This document shows positions 6,583 to 14,113 of a DNA stretch of 15,073 nucleotides, piece after piece (position 1 is the stretch's first letter; each line of letters begins with the position of its first letter). This DNA comes from Bacteroidia bacterium. GTDB lineage: Bacteria; Bacteroidota; Bacteroidia; Bacteroidales; GCA-2748055. The stretch is from contig SPBY01000021.1 of NCBI GenBank assembly GCA_004525825.1, positions 1 to 15,073 on the forward strand, in the 5' to 3' direction. The notes beneath the pieces were generated by a model. It was not told the origin of the DNA. It saw only the letters and a list, made by a program, of their open reading frames with translations, and ran no database searches. The translations under genes were made by a program, and so were the position numbers.

Positions 6583-7350
6583 CTAGTCGATATAGAATCC
6601 CAATCGGATTTCAATGCGGTTAAATACGTCGGTATATTCGTACTCCTGGCTGTTCCAGTTATATTTTTCTTTGTAGGAGGTCTCCTGGTAACGGTAAAAG
6701 AGGCTTATATCCCAGGCAAATTGGTGCCTTGTTTTGATCTTCAAGCCCACACCCACCCCAAGCATGGGACCCCCCGAATAGGTATAATCAATATCGTAGG
6801 AGGTGTCCTCTGCCTTCAAAGGAACTGAGTACCCTCCCTTGGCCACCAGGTAGGGCACCACATCCTCTCCAAAGAGGTCGTAACGCAGGTCCAGGAAAAA
6901 AGGCATGTAGTTGGTGGAAAGAAATTCAATGCCTGTGCCAATCCCGGCAAACAATCCCGACGAGGTCCTGTATCCGTTCACCATCAGCAGGCTGAAAGGA
7001 GCCACCTGTTCGCTGTTGGCCGATCCTACAAGGAAACCAATGGAGGTCATGTTGACAAATCCAGGATCAAAGCCTAAGGATTCGTTTTGCACTTTTTTGC
7101 CAGTTGCATACGGCTCGGAAGTTATTTTTTCCACCTCGGAGATCTTGTAGTTCCATACATTGCCACTCAAATCCTCAATCTTCACATAATCCTCCGGAAC
7201 GATCTCCAGAATCTTACCACGGACAATGCTTCCGGTTTTCAGATAGACATGATCCACATCCTGGGCCATTAAGGGAAGCCAGGTGGAAAACAAGGCCACG
7301 ACAATCAGCAGGTAAAAGGGGTGCTTAAAGGACGATTTGTAAGATTTCAT
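6583..7350 (-). CDS. Outer-membrane beta-barrel protein with N-terminal small beta domain
   Basis: A 255-residue exported protein. The start is placed at ATG 7348-7350 because it gives a normal signal peptide (basic start MKSYKSSFKH, hydrophobic core FYLLIVVALF, ending LMAQ at about 29); the frame stays open upstream to 7419 but that extension is not signal-like. Mature residues about 31-75 form a small beta domain (VYLKTGSIVRGKILEI, VKIEDLSGNVWNYKISEVEKI), a pattern repeatedly found at the N-terminus of Bacteroidota envelope proteins. The remainder alternates aromatic/hydrophobic and polar residues in strands (FFLDLRYDLFG, VPYLVAKGGYSVPL, FAWDISLFYRYQETSY) and ends with IEIRLGFYID, a C-terminal strand with aromatic residue as expected for a barrel. 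The function is unknown; it may be structural or bind a ligand. It is monocistronic: a terminator follows, and the neighbour upstream is divergent. Confidence 0.72.
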   Translation of the reverse strand: MKSYKSSFKHPFYLLIVVALFSTWLPLMAQDVDHVYLKTGSIVRGKILEIVPEDYVKIEDLSGNVWNYKISEVEKITSEPYATGKKVQNESLGFDPGFVNMTSIGFLVGSANSEQVAPFSLLMVNGYRTSSGLFAGIGTGIEFLSTNYMPFFLDLRYDLFGEDVVPYLVAKGGYSVPLKAEDTSYDIDYTYSGGPMLGVGVGLKIKTRHQFAWDISLFYRYQETSYKEKYNWNSQEYEYTDVFNRIEIRLGFYID

Positions 7351-7391
7351 ATTGGGTTTGTTTTCTGTCAGGATGATGCCCTGCAGGAAAA

Positions 7392-7411
7392 GGTTGCGTG
7401 CCGACGCAACC
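7392..7411. other. Perfect 7-bp hairpin in the divergent intergenic region
   Basis: GGTTGCG (7392-7398) and CGCAACC (7405-7411) are exact reverse complements around a 6-nt loop, inside the 115-nt region between two divergent envelope-protein genes (starts at 7350 and 7466). There is no T run on either side, so it is unlikely to be a terminator. An operator or a leader-RNA structure for either gene is possible; nothing further shows which. Confidence 0.45.
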
Positions 7412-7465
7412 GGCAACACCCCATCTGCATCTTTCCATCAAAACATCCACTAAAACGCAAGCATA

Positions 7466-8740
7466 ATGAAACGCATCCTCCTCCTGCTAAGCCTCCTTGG
7501 ACTAGTGATAAGCTCCTGCGAAGACAAAACCTTACAAACCTACATGGCCAATGTGCCTGTCTACATGAGCTATGAGGACCTGCGCGCATCCTTCAAGGTC
7601 AGCAATGAACAGGCGCTCGAAAAACCGGGAAAAATCTATTTCAAGGACAGTTATATGTACATCAACGAATACCAAAAAGGAATTCATGTGGTGGATCTGA
7701 GCGATCCGGAAAATCCTGTGAAGAAATCCTTTATCGAGATTCCCGGGAACGTGGATATGTCTATCCGGAACGATGTACTGTATGCAGAGAGCTATGTGGA
7801 CCTGGTGCTGATCGATGTATCTGATCCCACCCAGCCCATATTTATTAAGCGAATCGAGGATATATTTGAGTATGTAATCCCCTCCTACGATTACGAGTAT
7901 CCGCTTGATGAGATCGATCAGGACAAGGGGGTAATTACTGCTTTCGAGCTAAAAAAGATTACCCGAGAGGTAGATCACAATCCCTATCCCTGGCCCATTT
8001 ACTATGATTATGCAATGGAATCAAGCTTCATGGGCAGTCCCAAAGTAAACGGTGCCGGGAACTCATTTGGGATTGGTGGGTCCATGGCCCGTTTTATTAC
8101 CTATGATGACTACCTCTATGCGCTGGAAAGCACCTATAAGTTGAAGTGCATTGACATCTCCAATCCCGATCAGGTGGAAGTGAAAAATGAGCAATACCTG
8201 TGGGGCAATGTCGAAACTGTTTTTATTGCTGACCAGTATATGTACGTGGGTACCTCCAATGGCATGCATATTCTCAGTCTGGAGGTGCCCTCGTCGCCCA
8301 ACCAGCTTTCCTCCTACCAGCACATCACCTCCTGCGATCCGGTAGTGGTAGAGGGAGACTGGGCCTATGTTACCCTTAGATCGGGCAACCTGTGCGGGGG
8401 AAACCAGAACTTGCTTGAGGTGATCAATATTGCCGACAAGACTGATCCGAAACGAGAGGCCTCCTTTGGAATGAAGAGTCCTTACGGTGTGGGGATTGAC
8501 AACGGAATCCTCTTTGTGTGCGAAGGGGAATACGGACTCAGAATATTTGACGCCACTGATGTCCACAACATTGTCCAGAACCAAATTGCCAGTTTTCCGG
8601 GGATTCATGCCTATGATGTAATTCCACTGGGCACTTTCCTTCTTTTGATCGGCGATGACGGTTTTCATATCTACGACTATTCCAACCTGGAAGATATACA
8701 CCTGCTGGGATCCATACCAGTTATGGCAGTTGAGGATTAG
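7466..8740 (+). CDS. LVIVD-repeat beta-propeller lipoprotein
   Basis: A 424-residue protein with a lipoprotein signal peptide (MKRILLLLSLLGLVISSC, Cys18 in the lipobox). The body consists of repeats in which an observed-value strand is followed by a motif like xxVVDLSDPxxP: GIHVVDLSDPENP (approx. 74), LVLIDVSDPTQP (approx. 113), LKCIDISNPDQV (approx. 228), GMHILSLEVPSSP, LLEVINIADKTDP (approx. 316), and LRIFDATDVHNI (approx. 359). This spacing is that of LVIVD repeats, which fold into a seven-bladed beta-propeller, usually on the cell surface, with binding or structural roles; no catalytic residues can be named. It starts 115 nt from the divergent barrel-protein gene. It ends with TAG at 8738-8740, showing that TAG is an ordinary stop in this genome. 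Confidence 0.85.
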   Translation: MKRILLLLSLLGLVISSCEDKTLQTYMANVPVYMSYEDLRASFKVSNEQALEKPGKIYFKDSYMYINEYQKGIHVVDLSDPENPVKKSFIEIPGNVDMSIRNDVLYAESYVDLVLIDVSDPTQPIFIKRIEDIFEYVIPSYDYEYPLDEIDQDKGVITAFELKKITREVDHNPYPWPIYYDYAMESSFMGSPKVNGAGNSFGIGGSMARFITYDDYLYALESTYKLKCIDISNPDQVEVKNEQYLWGNVETVFIADQYMYVGTSNGMHILSLEVPSSPNQLSSYQHITSCDPVVVEGDWAYVTLRSGNLCGGNQNLLEVINIADKTDPKREASFGMKSPYGVGIDNGILFVCEGEYGLRIFDATDVHNIVQNQIASFPGIHAYDVIPLGTFLLLIGDDGFHIYDYSNLEDIHLLGSIPVMAVED

Positions 8741-8760
8741 TGCCCCTTTCCGATTCGACC

Positions 8761-8791
8761 TTTCATGTCTGCTTGATTTTCGCTATTTTTG
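8761..8791 (+). promoter_or_regulatory. Candidate Bacteroidota promoter for ffh
   Basis: TATTTTTG at 8784-8791 matches the -7 element TAnnTTTG used by the Bacteroidota housekeeping sigma factor, and TTTC at 8761-8764, 19 nt upstream, is one base from the -33 element TTTG. The predicted transcript would begin near 8798, about 20 nt before the ffh ATG at 8818. A 7-bp dyad (GATTTTC 8775-8781 / GAAAATC 8798-8804) brackets the -7 box. Confidence 0.4.
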
Positions 8792-8817
8792 CAGCTTGAA
8801 AATCGAATTGACCGCAG

Positions 8818-10134
8818 ATGTTTGAAAATCTATCAGAAAGACTTGAGCTATCTTTTAAATTGCTCAAGGGACAGGGAAGAATCACCGAGATTAATGTGGC
8901 AGAGACCCTGAAAGATGTGAGGCGGGCCCTTTTGGATGCCGATGTCAACTTTAAAATAGCCAAGCAATTTACCGACCAGGTCAGAGAGGAGGCATTGGGA
9001 CAGAAGATCCTGACGGCTGTCAAACCCTCTGAAATGATGGTGAAGATTGTGCACGATCACCTCACTAAACTCATGGGGGGTGAGAATGTGGCCATCAACC
9101 TGAAGGGAAATCCAAGCGTGATTTTGATTGCAGGATTGCAGGGCTCCGGAAAAACAACTTTCTCGGGGAAACTGGCCAATCAACTGAAAAACAAACAAGG
9201 AAAACAGCCCCTGCTGGTGGCTTGCGACGTTTACAGACCTGCAGCCATCGAGCAGTTAAAGGTGGTAGGAGAACAGGTGGGTGTGCCTGTATATACCGAA
9301 GAGGGGAACATGAATCCCGTAAAGATTGCCAAAGCTGCCATTAAGGAAGCCAAACTTAAAGGCTACAATGCGGTCATTGTCGATACCGCGGGACGTCTGG
9401 CCATTGACGAGGAAATGATGAAGGAGATTGCAGCCATTAAGGATGCAGTCACTCCCCACGAGATCCTTTTCGTGGTTGATTCCATGACTGGTCAGGATGC
9501 CGTAAACACCGCTAAAGAATTCAACGAACGACTCGATTACGACGGGGTGGTACTTACCAAACTGGATGGTGATACCCGAGGTGGTGCGGCTCTTTCGATC
9601 CGTTCGGTGGTGAACAAACCGATCAAATATGTGGGTACCGGTGAGAAAATGGATGCTCTGGATGCCTTCTATCCCAAGCGGATGGCCGACAGAATCCTGG
9701 GAATGGGCGATATCGTATCGCTGGTTGAGAAAGCCCAGGAGCAGTATGACCAGGAAGCGGCCCGGAAACTGCAGAAAAAAATTGCTAAGAACCAGTTTGA
9801 CTTTGAAGACTTTAAGTCCCAGATTCAGCAGATTAAGAAAATGGGTAACATCAAGGACCTGGCCAGCATGATTCCCGGAATGGGTAAGGCCATGAAAGAT
9901 TTGGATGTGGATGACGATGCCTTTAAAGGATTAGAGGCCATCATTAACTCCATGACTCCCGACGAACGGTCCAATCCGGCCCTTTTAAACGGAAGCCGCA
10001 GGAAAAGGATCGCAGATGGAAGCGGCACCACAGTGCAGGAGGTCAACAGGCTGGTGAAGCAATTCGACCAAACCAGGAAGATGATGAAGATGATGACCTC
10101 CGGAAAAAAAATGCGCTTGCCAAAAATGAGATAA
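8818..10134 (+). CDS. ffh: Signal recognition particle protein Ffh (SRP54 GTPase)
   Basis: A 438-residue Ffh, the protein part of the signal recognition particle; it binds SRP RNA and hydrophobic signal sequences on the ribosome and delivers them with FtsY to the Sec translocon in a GTP-dependent cycle. All three domains are visible. The N domain (1-90) is a helical bundle. The G domain contains the P-loop GLQGSGKTT (106-114), DVYRPAAIEQL, DTAGR (189-193), TKLDGD (247-252) and the closing GTGEKMDALDAF. The methionine-rich M domain begins at about 325 with SMIPGM, the RNA-binding SRRKRIADGSG (393-403), and ends MMKMMTSGKKMRLPKMR. Length is normal for the family. The ATG at 8818 is supported by the conserved opening FENLSERLE. 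folD follows after 1 nt. Confidence 0.97.
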   Translation: MFENLSERLELSFKLLKGQGRITEINVAETLKDVRRALLDADVNFKIAKQFTDQVREEALGQKILTAVKPSEMMVKIVHDHLTKLMGGENVAINLKGNPSVILIAGLQGSGKTTFSGKLANQLKNKQGKQPLLVACDVYRPAAIEQLKVVGEQVGVPVYTEEGNMNPVKIAKAAIKEAKLKGYNAVIVDTAGRLAIDEEMMKEIAAIKDAVTPHEILFVVDSMTGQDAVNTAKEFNERLDYDGVVLTKLDGDTRGGAALSIRSVVNKPIKYVGTGEKMDALDAFYPKRMADRILGMGDIVSLVEKAQEQYDQEAARKLQKKIAKNQFDFEDFKSQIQQIKKMGNIKDLASMIPGMGKAMKDLDVDDDAFKGLEAIINSMTPDERSNPALLNGSRRKRIADGSGTTVQEVNRLVKQFDQTRKMMKMMTSGKKMRLPKMR

Positions 10135-10135
10135 T

Positions 10136-11011
10136 ATGCAATTAATTGACGGGAATGTCACCGCAAAGGCGATCAAGTTAGAGATTAAAGCTGAAGTTGA
10201 ATCATTGCTTGCTGCGGGCCATAGAGCTCCACACCTGGCAGCCATACTGGTGGGCCATGATGGGGGAAGTGAAACATATGTGGCTTATAAGATCAAGGAT
10301 TGCGAAGAGGTTGGCTTCCGGTCCACCCTGGTGCGTTTTGAGGATGATGTGAAGGAAGAAGTCCTTCTTGGAAAAATCAGGGAACTTAACCAGGATGATG
10401 AGTTGGACGGATTTATTGTACAGCTGCCACTGCCTGGTCACATCAACGAGCAAAAGGTCATTGAAACCATTGACCCACGTAAGGATGTGGACGGCTTTCA
10501 CCCGGTAAACGTGGGAAGAACGGTCATCGGACTTCCCTCCTTTGTGTCGGCCACGCCCTATGGTATAATAGAATTGCTCAGGCGCTACCAGATAGAAACC
10601 TCTGGCCTTAACTGCGTGGTGGTGGGAAGGAGCAACATCGTGGGAAGGCCCATGAGCATACTGATGTCCCAAAAGTCTATGAATGCTACAGTGACAGTGG
10701 CCCATAGCCGGACAAAAAATCTGGAAGAGTTATGTGCCTCTGCAGATATCCTTATTGCTGCACTTGGCGCGCCAGGTTTTATCAAGGCTAACATGGTTAA
10801 AGAGGGAGCTGTGGTCATTGATGTGGGAACCACCCGTGTTCCCTCCACAGAAACCAAATCCGGTTTCAGGCTCAAGGGAGATGTGGTATTTGACGAAGTA
10901 GCGCCCAAGTGCTCGTTTATCACACCTGTCCCGGGTGGAGTGGGCCCCATGACTCGGGTATCGCTGCTCAGCAATACGCTTCTGGCTGCCAAAGGTAATA
11001 ACGGTGGCTGA
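10136..11011 (+). CDS. folD: Bifunctional methylenetetrahydrofolate dehydrogenase/cyclohydrolase FolD
   Basis: A 291-residue FolD that interconverts 5,10-methylene-, 5,10-methenyl- and 10-formyl-tetrahydrofolate in the cytoplasm, supplying one-carbon units for purine and formyl-Met synthesis. Family signatures are intact: GGSETYVAYKIKDCEEVGF with the catalytic Y48 and K52, DGFIVQLPLP (91-100), PRKDVDGFHPVNVG (114-127), the nucleotide-binding GRSNIVGRP (164-172), and the C-terminal PGGVGPMT (266-273). The PCTP motif of many homologues reads SATP here, an expected Bacteroidota variant. Start ATG 10136 lies 1 nt after the ffh stop, so the two are almost certainly co-transcribed and translation may be coupled, as no strong ribosome binding site is seen. 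Confidence 0.96.
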   Translation: MQLIDGNVTAKAIKLEIKAEVESLLAAGHRAPHLAAILVGHDGGSETYVAYKIKDCEEVGFRSTLVRFEDDVKEEVLLGKIRELNQDDELDGFIVQLPLPGHINEQKVIETIDPRKDVDGFHPVNVGRTVIGLPSFVSATPYGIIELLRRYQIETSGLNCVVVGRSNIVGRPMSILMSQKSMNATVTVAHSRTKNLEELCASADILIAALGAPGFIKANMVKEGAVVIDVGTTRVPSTETKSGFRLKGDVVFDEVAPKCSFITPVPGGVGPMTRVSLLSNTLLAAKGNNGG

Positions 11012-11047
11012 TTTTCGTTTAATAACCCGGAACCATTGATCTTGAAA

Positions 11048-12940
11048 ATGAAACGATTTTCGTTCCTGTTATTTGTCTTCCTGATTGCCAGTAATTTATC
11101 TGCACAAATTTCTGACGATCAGGACCAGGCTCCTGCAGACACGCTTTCCATCCTGCCCGAATTCACCACTCTGGCCGCCCGGAAATATATTGATCAGGTG
11201 GTCAACAACCCTTCTGCCTGGAGAACCATGGACGACCCAGTGAAAAATGCACTGGAACGCCTGCTGGATCATAGCATTGAACCCTTTGATACGGTACGTT
11301 CCCGCCTCCTGATGCAGGATTTCCGTGCTATTGATATTCATACCGGCAACCCGGTGGAAACAGGGCGCATGGCACTGAAATGGCTGAATGATTCTACCTT
11401 CCTGATAGACCCCAAGGGCTGGAGCCCCAACCTTTACCTGAGAGAAGAAAGCAAATTCGTCTACCCGGTCGACCTAAGCTCACTCGTCTTGTCAGACAGT
11501 CTCCTGGATGAAAACGGGATGCTTGATCCCACACTCTTTACACCCGATACAGTAATAGTCACTGTCATAGACACATCAGCACTGAATTCCCTGGGAATTG
11601 CTCTGCATTACTACAAGGATAAGCTGATAAGTCCGCCGCTGGCTCTGGGTAAAGGGGGGAGTACTCCCAGCCTGGCAGCAGACCGACGTACAGTGATCTA
11701 TTACAGACCCGGGACTGTATGGGAAGCAGATGAGGACTCTCCATTTCTTATGATGGATGGAAGATATCAACTGGACTCCCTGCAATATGCGGTAAATAAG
11801 CTCTTGGAATTTACTGAGGAGAGGGATTCTACCATGTTATGGCTCAGCGACATGAGTGGTCGTAAAAGACCATTCTGGATCAGCTCTGGGAGCGAAGAGG
11901 AATACAGGTTCTGGGTGAAAAACTACAACAACGATTCGGTCACTGTCTGGCTGGGGAACCCAGGGTCACAGGAACTAAGACTGACCCTGGAGGATGATGT
12001 GAATTTCAACCGCCTGGTGAAAGAAGATTTTGAGCACCTCCCCTCCTTTGTGCAAGATCCGGAAAGCTCTTTACGAAGCATGAAAATGCTTGAACCTATC
12101 CCGAAATACTGGGACTTTGGCTTTCTCAGTGCCTTTATTCTGAATCAGACCTACCTGTCAAACTGGACCAAGGGGGGAGAAAGTTCGCTTTCCGCCATGA
12201 TGGATATTCAGTTAGATGCCACCTACAACAACAAAGATGCAAATACGCAGTGGATTAATGCGGTAAGGATGAAATTTGGAACCATCATGACCCAGGAAAA
12301 AGGCTTCAGGAAGAACCATGATGCCCTGGAGATCAATTCCAAATTCAACCGCAATGCCTGGGGGAAAATCGGGATGAGTGCTTCCTTGTATATGAAACAT
12401 CAGCTGGCCAAGGGTTACAATTATCCCAACGATTCAATACCCATATCAAAATTCCTGAATCCGGGGACCATGACCCTGGGTCTTGGTTTCGAATATAAAC
12501 CGGCCAAGGAGATCACCTTCAACGTTGCCCCCCTGTCCTACAAAACCACCTTTGTGCTGGATACGGCCAACATCAATCAAACGCTCCATGGGATCGATAA
12601 AAATGCCAGGGCCAAAAGAGAAATGGGAACCCAGATTGTAGTAAGCAGCAAGGTCACTCCCTTTGAGAGCATGGAGATCACAAACAACCTCAGGCTTTTC
12701 TCCAACTACCTGAAGAAGCCTCAGAACATTGATGTCGATTGGGAATTGATTGTGGATCAAAAAATCAACTGGTTCTTCAATATCCGCCTGAATCTGCATC
12801 TGATCTACGACGATGACGTCCGTTTTCCGGTCCTGGATGAAAATAACCAACCCGTTTTGCTCCCCGATGGAACAGAAAAGAAAGTGGCGGATATGCAGTT
12901 TAAGGAGTTTATCGGACTCTCCCTGCAGTTCAAGTTCTGA
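11048..12940 (+). CDS. DUF3078 outer-membrane protein with long N-terminal region
   Basis: A 630-residue exported protein; ATG 11048 is chosen over the in-frame TTG at 11036 because it starts directly with a standard signal peptide (KRFSFLLFVFLIASNLSAQ). The C-terminal part, from about residue 353 (YWDFGFLSAFILNQTYLSNW, then GGESSLSAM), is a DUF3078 domain. The domain shows the usual strands and turns (WTKGGESS, KGFRKNHDALEINSKF, TFNVAPLSYKTTFVLD) and ends in a barrel-type strand, LSLQFKF. DUF3078 is Bacteroidota-specific and predicted to form an outer-membrane barrel; its function is unknown. The first roughly 330 mature residues have no recognised domain, are rich in Asp/Ser/Thr and contain alternating segments that look like surface or periplasmic beta structure. 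It lies 36 nt downstream of folD and may be read from the same transcript or its own promoter. Its stop abuts the stop of the convergent TPR gene. Confidence 0.85.
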   Translation: MKRFSFLLFVFLIASNLSAQISDDQDQAPADTLSILPEFTTLAARKYIDQVVNNPSAWRTMDDPVKNALERLLDHSIEPFDTVRSRLLMQDFRAIDIHTGNPVETGRMALKWLNDSTFLIDPKGWSPNLYLREESKFVYPVDLSSLVLSDSLLDENGMLDPTLFTPDTVIVTVIDTSALNSLGIALHYYKDKLISPPLALGKGGSTPSLAADRRTVIYYRPGTVWEADEDSPFLMMDGRYQLDSLQYAVNKLLEFTEERDSTMLWLSDMSGRKRPFWISSGSEEEYRFWVKNYNNDSVTVWLGNPGSQELRLTLEDDVNFNRLVKEDFEHLPSFVQDPESSLRSMKMLEPIPKYWDFGFLSAFILNQTYLSNWTKGGESSLSAMMDIQLDATYNNKDANTQWINAVRMKFGTIMTQEKGFRKNHDALEINSKFNRNAWGKIGMSASLYMKHQLAKGYNYPNDSIPISKFLNPGTMTLGLGFEYKPAKEITFNVAPLSYKTTFVLDTANINQTLHGIDKNARAKREMGTQIVVSSKVTPFESMEITNNLRLFSNYLKKPQNIDVDWELIVDQKINWFFNIRLNLHLIYDDDVRFPVLDENNQPVLLPDGTEKKVADMQFKEFIGLSLQFKF

Positions 12941-14092
12941 TCACTGCATTAGCTGCTCGAAAGTCTCCTGCTTCTCCTTCATCTGCAGCCGGTAATACAA
13001 CTGGTAGAGCCTGTTGATGGTTTTTTCATTGCCGGGGTCAAGCTCATAGGACTTCTCAAGCCACTTCACTGCCTCACGGAACTGGGCCAGGTACTGGTCC
13101 CTTACCTCCATGTACTCATCGTTTTCACTGATTTGCAAAGCAGCTTCCCGCAGATCGATCGCTATGTTGTAATAACACACTCCCAGCTGATAGTATAGCT
13201 CAGGAGGTTTCTCTGTGCATAAGTCATCGGCCTTCTTAAGGCTCTCGATGGCTTCCAGGTAGTTATCCAAAGCGCTGTAGACCAATCCCAGGGCCCAGTG
13301 AAATCTGAATTCATCGGGATGGCGCTTGATGGCCTCCTGAAGTACCTCGATAGCCCGATCCGTTCGATGGGTCCCGGTATACCAATTGACCACGTACATC
13401 ACCACGGTGTCCGAATATGCATAGTTTTTCACTCCCTCCATCATCACAGTTTCCGCCTGAAGTGTATCTCCGTTATAAAGGTGGGCGTGTACCAGAAAGA
13501 GGCTGGTTGCCGGGGAAAATGCATCCGCGTGGAGACCGGTCAGATAGCCTATAGCCTTTTCCCAATTCCCGCTTTCATAGGCGGCCATGGCCGTGTTGTA
13601 TACCAGGTTGGTATCGGCCGGTACGTTCAGCAACTTGCTGTTGATCATCAGCAGGGCATGTTCAAAGGCCCGAAGAGCTTCCGGGTATTCCTTTTTCGTG
13701 TAATGTTCCAGTCCAAGTTGTCTGAAATCGTTGGAGAGAGAATAGTATTTTTTAGCTATGGTCGAATGTATCTTTTCTCTGGAATCCAGCTCCACTGCTT
13801 TTTCGTAGGAATCATAGGCAACATAGAGCTGGTCCTCGTACAGGTTGGTAAGTTTAATATCCTTGCTTTCCTTCCCGTCTTCGTAGGCAGTCTGACAGAG
13901 CATTCCCTTGGCATAATAGGTCCGGTGCCAGTTGGCGGTTCTGTCGTTCCAGACAGCCAGTTCAATGGCTTCTTTTGCTTCGCTGTACTTCTTGGAATCA
14001 ATCATTTGCATCACAGACAGTACCCTGCTTTTCTGGCCAAAGGCTGAAACTGTCAGACAAATTAGAAAGATTAAGAATAAACTACGCTTCAT
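12941..14092 (-). CDS. Secreted TPR-repeat protein
   Basis: A 383-residue protein with an N-terminal signal peptide (MKRSLFLIFLICLTVSAFGQ) followed by tandem helical hairpins of the tetratricopeptide type. Recognisable repeats include AYDSYEKAVELDSREK (approx. 92), YPEALRAFEHALLMINSK (approx. 137), GNWEKAIGYL (approx. 175), RAIEVLQEAIKRHPDEFRFHWALGLVYSALDNYLEAIESLKKA (approx. 248-290), and AVKWLEKSYELDPGNEKTINRLYQLY (approx. 343-368). TPR arrays bind partner proteins; in Bacteroidota such periplasmic proteins are common and usually uncharacterised. The start is supported by a good ribosome binding site (AAGGA, 5 nt before ATG). argS lies 21 nt upstream in the same direction, so the two probably form an operon. 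No terminator is seen after its stop, which abuts the DUF3078 stop. Confidence 0.85.
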   Translation of the reverse strand: MKRSLFLIFLICLTVSAFGQKSRVLSVMQMIDSKKYSEAKEAIELAVWNDRTANWHRTYYAKGMLCQTAYEDGKESKDIKLTNLYEDQLYVAYDSYEKAVELDSREKIHSTIAKKYYSLSNDFRQLGLEHYTKKEYPEALRAFEHALLMINSKLLNVPADTNLVYNTAMAAYESGNWEKAIGYLTGLHADAFSPATSLFLVHAHLYNGDTLQAETVMMEGVKNYAYSDTVVMYVVNWYTGTHRTDRAIEVLQEAIKRHPDEFRFHWALGLVYSALDNYLEAIESLKKADDLCTEKPPELYYQLGVCYYNIAIDLREAALQISENDEYMEVRDQYLAQFREAVKWLEKSYELDPGNEKTINRLYQLYYRLQMKEKQETFEQLMQ

Positions 14093-14113
14093 GCTTTCCT
14101 TACGATGTTGATC

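Noticed and set aside
8063..8701. A 212-codon open frame on the minus strand inside the LVIVD gene
   Set aside because: It is the complement of well-defined LVIVD repeats and shows no protein-like features of its own.
13298..14047. A 249-codon open frame on the plus strand, antisense to the TPR-protein gene
   Set aside because: It lies wholly opposite a gene with clear TPR repeats, signal peptide and ribosome binding site; its product is rich in H, V and I in a pattern typical of reverse-complement reading and has no recognisable domain.
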